A DNA stretch of 64,000 nt from Symbiodinium natans (Eukaryota; Sar; Dinophyceae; Suessiales; Symbiodiniaceae), in contig CAJNDS010001480.1 of NCBI GenBank assembly GCA_905221605.1, positions 397,001-461,000 of the forward strand, written 5' to 3'. The notes under the pieces are model-generated. The model was given only the letters and a program-made list of their open reading frames with translations, ran no database searches and was not told the origin of the DNA. Shown here piece after piece: positions 59,808 to 64,000 of the stretch (within the stretch, counting starts at the first letter, position 1; the number at the start of each line of letters is the position of its first letter). Made by a program: the position numbers and the translations under genes.

Positions 59808-60880
59808 CACACACGATAGTGAAGGTCAACGTGTGTGTATATATATATATATGTATGTATGTATGTGCATATATATATATATATATACATACTACATAAT
59901 ACACATTACATTACACATTACCTATTATATACTATACATTATATACTATATATTACATATTATGTTTTATGTATTATGTATTATGTATTATGTATTATGT
60001 ATTCTGTATTTTGTATTATGTATTATATTATGATTCTATTTATGTTTTTTTTTATGTTGTATGTATTAATGTATTATGAATTAATATTTTATGGTGTATA
60101 TTGTGTATTCTGTATTATGTATTATGTAATCATGTCTTATGTGTTATGGATTATGTCTCATGTATTATAATTTTATTATGTCGTATGTACTATGTATTAT
60201 GTATTATTTATTATATAATATATATATATATATATATATTATATAATATTTATTATACAATTATATATTATATATTATATTAATTATTTATATTATATAT
60301 ATATATATATATATATATTATATGATATTATATTACATAGATTATATATATATTATATATTATATATATTATATATATTATATAATATAATATTTATATA
60401 TTATCTATATTTAATATAGTATAACCATATATTATATTTATATATATATCTTTTTAATGAAATAATTATATATATTATATATAAGATTAAACTTATAATC
60501 ATGTGTGTATATATATATACACACACTATACTTATATATATACATATACATATACAATATATATATATAATATTATTTATATTTACATTTATATTTTCAT
60601 ATTGTTGTAACATTATTGAATATGTATGTATATAAATAAGTAAATATAAATATGAATAATATATATAGATATATATATATATATATAATATCGCAATATT
60701 GTATATTTATGTCATATATTGCTATCATATATTGTAATTTGTATATTATACACTGCTATAATGCATGATATAAGTATATAATATGTAATATATACTATTA
60801 CACAATATACAAATATATAAATATATAATATTATTTATTATTAATTAATGTATTATTTATCTTCATTATATAGTAAATTT
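59730..60880. repeat. AT-rich microsatellite block
   Basis: About 1.1 kb of (TA)n, (TATG)n, TATTATGTAT-type and related repeats. The composition is extremely AT-rich against a GC-richer background. ORFs here are Tyr/Ile-rich artefacts. Confidence 0.95.
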
Positions 60881-61047
60881 TGTATATTATGTAATGCCTT
60901 ATATATTGTTCTTTGAAGCCATTGGAATGCAAATAAAATGGTTTTTTGCTTAAAACATGTAGAATAGAGTTTTTTCCGATGGAAACATAGAGATAATAGA
61001 ACATGAAACAATGAAACCACACACTTTAAAAAAAAAAAAAAAAAAAA
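60881..61047. other. AT-rich unique segment ending in poly-A
   Basis: Contains TTTTTTCCGATGGAAACATA and GAGATAATAGA, related to 62355-62400, and a run of about 20 A at 61028-61047. Confidence 0.6.
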
Positions 61048-61199
61048 CTATTTCCATGGATTAACAGCATCATAATTTCTTGCTTGACAAGATTTCCATA
61101 TTAACCAAACAAAGCACACGCTTCCTTTGCCAGCTGCCGCTGCTGCTGCTTCGGCCGCCGCTTCATCTTTGAGCTTTTTCTTTCCTGGGTCGCTCAGAG
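61048..61199 (-). CDS. possible minus-strand exon, Lys/Ala-rich
   Basis: On the minus strand, after CCATAAG, the frame LSDPGKKKLKDEAAAEAAAA then AAGKG is open to a stop at 61048. Charged Lys/Asp then Ala-rich sequence suggests a coiled or linker segment. The plus strand reading of the same bases (poly-Ala then Ser/Leu/Phe) is also open, so the strand is uncertain. Confidence 0.3.
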
Positions 61200-61768
61200 C
61201 TTATGGGGCCTGTAGTAGATTCAGAGCTGTTCCGAAGCATGCTCTCCCCCTGTTGCTCTTGATTTCGCTTGCCCCAAGCCCCCCCGTAAGGACTTCATCA
61301 ACCTCGTCCCACCTTATAGGCACAGCCGCGGGTTGAAAGCTAGGTTCCGGGTCGCGAGGTCGCGATGTCTATCCCCTGCTTAGCTGTACGAACTGCAAAT
61401 TCTCACGCTTGTTGTTGTATAGTTTTGGGCCCCTTGCGGAAGCAAACGATGTCTGTGTCCCAAGCCGCTTGTGCTCATCTACATCCATTCCTCCTGCGCT
61501 CCTTTGCCGTCATGACGCGAGTGGTGCTGGACTGGTGCCATCACAGCCCATGTCAAAAGCCGCACAGGTGTGCAATGTTGCTTCAGTGCTGGGGTGCTTC
61601 ATGAAGAACACTTGTGGCTTGCGCAGGCCTACAGGCGCCCGAGCTCTCGGACTCGTTTCCTTGATCTGCGCGACATGTTCTGCGCAGCAGGCATGATTCA
61701 AACCCTGCCCTTTTCATTCTTGTATCTTTATGGGGTGGTTCTTGTCAATAAGCAGAGGCGGCCTGCAG
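61200..61768. other. heptad-free region with overlapping open frames
   Basis: Three plus-strand frames stay open over different parts. The most protein-like is RRPSSRTRFLDLRDMFCAAG then MIQTLPFSFLYLYGVV (about 61625-61750), which could be a coding segment upstream of 61769. No decisive splice signals. Confidence 0.35.
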
Positions 61769-61936
61769 GTGAAAGACCTATGCCGTGAATATGCGGCTAT
61801 CGCGAATGACCCCGGCGCTTCGCCGCCGGAGGCCGTCGCGTGGGCTTCTCCTGCCGCTCACCTCGATCGGCTGATGGTGAAGAACAGGAATGCTTACCCC
61901 TACCAAGACTTGATCGTTTCAAGTGAACTTGGATGA
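61769..61936 (+). CDS. putative terminal coding segment, unknown gene
   Basis: After GGCGGCCTGCAG it reads VKDLCREYAAIANDPGASPP, EAVAWASPAAHLDRLMVKNR and NAYPYQDLIVSSELG before TGA: 55 residues with consistent coding character. It lies in the only long region lacking heptads. No family recognised. Confidence 0.5.
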   Translation: MKDLCREYAAIANDPGASPPEAVAWASPAAHLDRLMVKNRNAYPYQDLIVSSELG

Positions 61937-62149
61937 TCCTCAGTCCTTCGCTTCTTTAATCTTGCCCAGAACCCAGGTCCCCAACACACAAGAAACCTGC
62001 AGAGAATAGATCAGCATGCTTTCTCAGTCCGCCAGTAGACGTTTTCTTGTGGGAGTATGAAGAAATAGAGGCTTTCCCATTGAAAGATCGAGAAAATAGA
62101 AGGTTTTCCAACCACTACCACCACTTCTACGCATCGTGCGAACATTGTT

Positions 62150-62305
62150 TGCAAATGGGGGGGGCTGCGCCCCCCCCAAACCCCCCGCTGTTTTTTTAAG
62201 CTGTGCAAAGCGTGCTGCAAAGCCAAGTGGGGGGGGGGGGCTGCGCCAACCCCAACCCCCCCGCGTTTTTATCAAGCTGTGCCACTGCAAAGCGTGCTTT
62301 ATGAA
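62150..62305. repeat. duplicated GGGGGCTGCGCC unit
   Basis: Two direct copies of a unit: poly-G, GGGGGCTGCGCC, C-rich, TTTTT-AAGCTGTGC and AAAGCGTGCT (62155-62218 and 62227-62300). The G and C runs within each copy are complementary and could pair. Confidence 0.75.
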
Positions 62306-62439
62306 TCTTGTTGAAGCCATTGGGATACTAAAAAGTTTAAGTTTTTCTTAAAATATATGGAAATAGAGGTTTTCCGATGGAAACATAGAGATGATAGAGG
62401 TTTCCTATGAAAACGGCTTGGGTTTTTTTTGATGCTTAT

Positions 62440-62760
62440 TTATTTTTTTGATCCTTCACCCACTTCTAAAGAGGGGGGCACGGAGTCGCAAAGTTGCAGA
62501 TGACAAACACCATTGGCAGCGATGTTCTGTGTTTGCAAAAAAACGTTTTCTCGCTTTGCTCCCAAATTCACACCTGCAGCCAAACAGTGTCGTCCCAAGC
62601 TTTCTTCGGAGGCAAGGTGTCTGGCACGGCTTTGCTGTATGCCGCCACAGCATCGCGAAGAATACTTTCTTTGGGGTTCAAAGTCTAGACGAATCTGCTC
62701 AAAACTCTGAGTGAGGGAGGATCTAGCACGATGGGATGAATGCGTCTGGACCATCACCAC
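62440..62760. other. region open on both strands, coding status unresolved
   Basis: The minus strand has a 106-codon open frame including EQIRLDFEPQRKYSSRCCGG. The plus strand has an 88-codon open frame including LKRGARSRKVADDKHHWQRC. Neither has a recognised domain and both are plausible. This is the longest ambiguous unique segment. Confidence 0.35.
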
Positions 62761-62839
62761 AAGCCCGAACGGTACACGCTAAGCAGTATCAATCGCGCTC
62801 TGGCTTTGTTTCGCTGTTTCCCCGAAGCCCTAATTGCCC

Positions 62840-63300
62840 CAAACCCTAAACCCTAAAACCCTAAAACCCCAAAGCCCTAAAACCCCGAAACCCTGAAACC
62901 CTGAAACCCTGAAACCCTGAAACCCTGAACCCCTAAACCTAAACCCCAAAACCCTGAACCCTTATTCCGAGACCCTAAAGATTTACTGTACACCCGGACC
63001 CTAAATCCTGAGCCCATCATCCCGAAGCCCTACACTGTTACACCCGGGTTTTAGGGTTTTGGGTCTAGGGTTTAGGGTTTTAGGGTTTAGGGTTTAGGGT
63101 TCTCCCTGAACGCCCCTCATTATGGGAACCTAGGGGGGTGGTGTAGAGGGGGTAGTAGGGGAACAAACCATCCCGAAGCCCTAACCCTTAAGCCCTAAAC
63201 CCTAAACCCTAAACCCGGGACCCTAAACCCTAAACCCTAAACCCTAAACCCTAAACCCTAAACCCTAAACCCTAAACCCTAAACCCTGCGCATGTTGAAC
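62840..63300. repeat. CCCTAAA arrays with CCCTGAA variant
   Basis: The heptad landscape resumes. A CCCTGAA run lies at 62885-62930 and a clean CCCTAAA array at 63195-63287. A half-element related to 58668-58806 lies at 63125-63165. Confidence 0.9.
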
Positions 63301-64000
63301 CTCTGAAGGACGTGGCGCCAGAGCCCTCCCAGGAGTCCCCACGCCCCCCCCAAAACCCGAAACCCTCTTTTGGGGTTTAGGGTTTTCAGTTTGGGGTTTA
63401 GGGCTTAGGGTCAAGAACCCCAATTCATGGCAGCTGAGGTTCAGGATCTCTTCTGGGCCTGAGGTTCTTTGGGTTTGTAAGGCTTAGGGCTTAATGTTTG
63501 GCGATTCTCCTCTATTTGGGGGTAAGACTCACTGCCCTGCCGAGGAGCTACTTGAAAGCCTTAAACCCTAAACCCTAAATTCCGACGACTGGCGGAGTTA
63601 GGGTTGAGGATCTAGGGTTTAGGGGCTCTAGGGTTTAGTGTTTAGGGACTAAGGCCTGGGCCCTCAACCGCTGGAGTTTTGGCTTGTGCCTTGGAGCCCT
63701 TAAACCCCAAACCTTCTGATCACGGCTTTTGGGTGCCAACTGCTCTTAAACGCCCTGCCTAAACAGTGGTCCAGGGCAAAAATGGGTCCCCTGCAGGTGC
63801 TATTTTTCCTAAACCCAAAACCCTAAACCCCACCCTAACCCCTAAACCCCAAACCCTAAACCTCAAACCCTAAACCCTAAACCTCAAACCTACATGTACT
63901 TTAAACTGAGGGTCCGAGGCTTCAGTTCAAGCTTCCGGGTTTCTGTGGTCGAGGGCTTCATTGCAAGATGTGTTTAGTGTTTGGGGTTTAGATGGTTTAG
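63301..64000. other. end of window: degenerate heptads and a possible small exon
   Basis: A segment at 63285-63345 reads AHVEPLKDVAPEPSQESP without a clear acceptor. The remainder holds scattered heptads in both orientations and no supported exon. Confidence 0.3.

Noticed and set aside
59722-60613. Tyr/Ile-rich ORFs up to 111 codons
   Set aside because: Translations of AT microsatellites.
1-64000. Chromosome end (true telomere)
   Set aside because: Heptads occur in both orientations in short blocks between exons throughout, with no terminal array at either window edge. They are interstitial.
1-64000. tRNA, rRNA or spliced-leader RNA genes
   Set aside because: None was recognised by eye. 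A covariance-model scan would be needed to exclude small RNA genes.

Overview
This window looks like nuclear DNA from a dinoflagellate. The evidence is interstitial copies of the plant/alveolate-type telomere heptad (TTTAGGG / CCCTAAA) throughout, very small exons of about 35-340 nt, apparent 5' splice sites of GT, GC and GA type paired with AG acceptors, short direct repeats at the two ends of introns, and several families of short inverted-repeat elements resembling dinoflagellate introners. No bacterial-style operon, rRNA, tRNA or CRISPR array was recognised. Long uninterrupted ORFs are absent because genes are cut into tiny exons; most short ORFs are accidental readings of heptad arrays or microsatellites. 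Nearly every convincing exon lies on the + strand, as expected for dinoflagellate gene arrays.

Layout: (1) 895-16451 holds a multi-exon gene for a secreted or membrane-anchored clan GH-A-like glycoside hydrolase: signal peptide, hydrolase core with a HPAILLWGFGNE motif, a transmembrane segment near the C-terminus, and a stop at 16449-16451. (2) About 17.8-32.2 kb holds some 20 small candidate exons of unrecognised gene(s), with a likely terminal exon at 31866-31952. (3) 32.8-40.2 kb holds exons of another unknown gene with duplicated exons: two encode PRGGPFPD, two encode GEE-x-GSRR-x-SK, and three encode an RSSSRNSANADS-like repeat. (4) About 40.3-50.0 kb holds further exons ending in a segment resembling the region upstream of the ATP-grasp domain in tubulin tyrosine ligase-like (TTLL3/8-type) proteins. 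(5) 50792-53179 holds a compact seven-exon gene for a transglutaminase-like protein of 222 residues; all exon phases join cleanly. (6) 54.5-59.2 kb holds more orphan exons. (7) 59.5-60.9 kb is a minisatellite followed by a very AT-rich microsatellite block. (8) 60.9-62.8 kb is the only long stretch without heptads and contains at least one coding segment. (9) The heptad/exon landscape resumes from 62.8 kb to the end.

The most striking feature is architectural. Heptads are not randomly oriented: most exons have C-rich CCCTAAA arrays upstream and G-rich TTTAGGG arrays downstream, so introns tend to start G-rich and end C-rich and could fold back on themselves. In many cases the GT of GTTTAGGG is itself the apparent 5' splice site. 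Separate hairpin elements supply splice sites too, most clearly in the transglutaminase-like gene. There is an assembly gap of about 100 N at 7958-8057. All exon calls come from reading frames, splice-site matches, phase and codon third-position GC, without transcript data.
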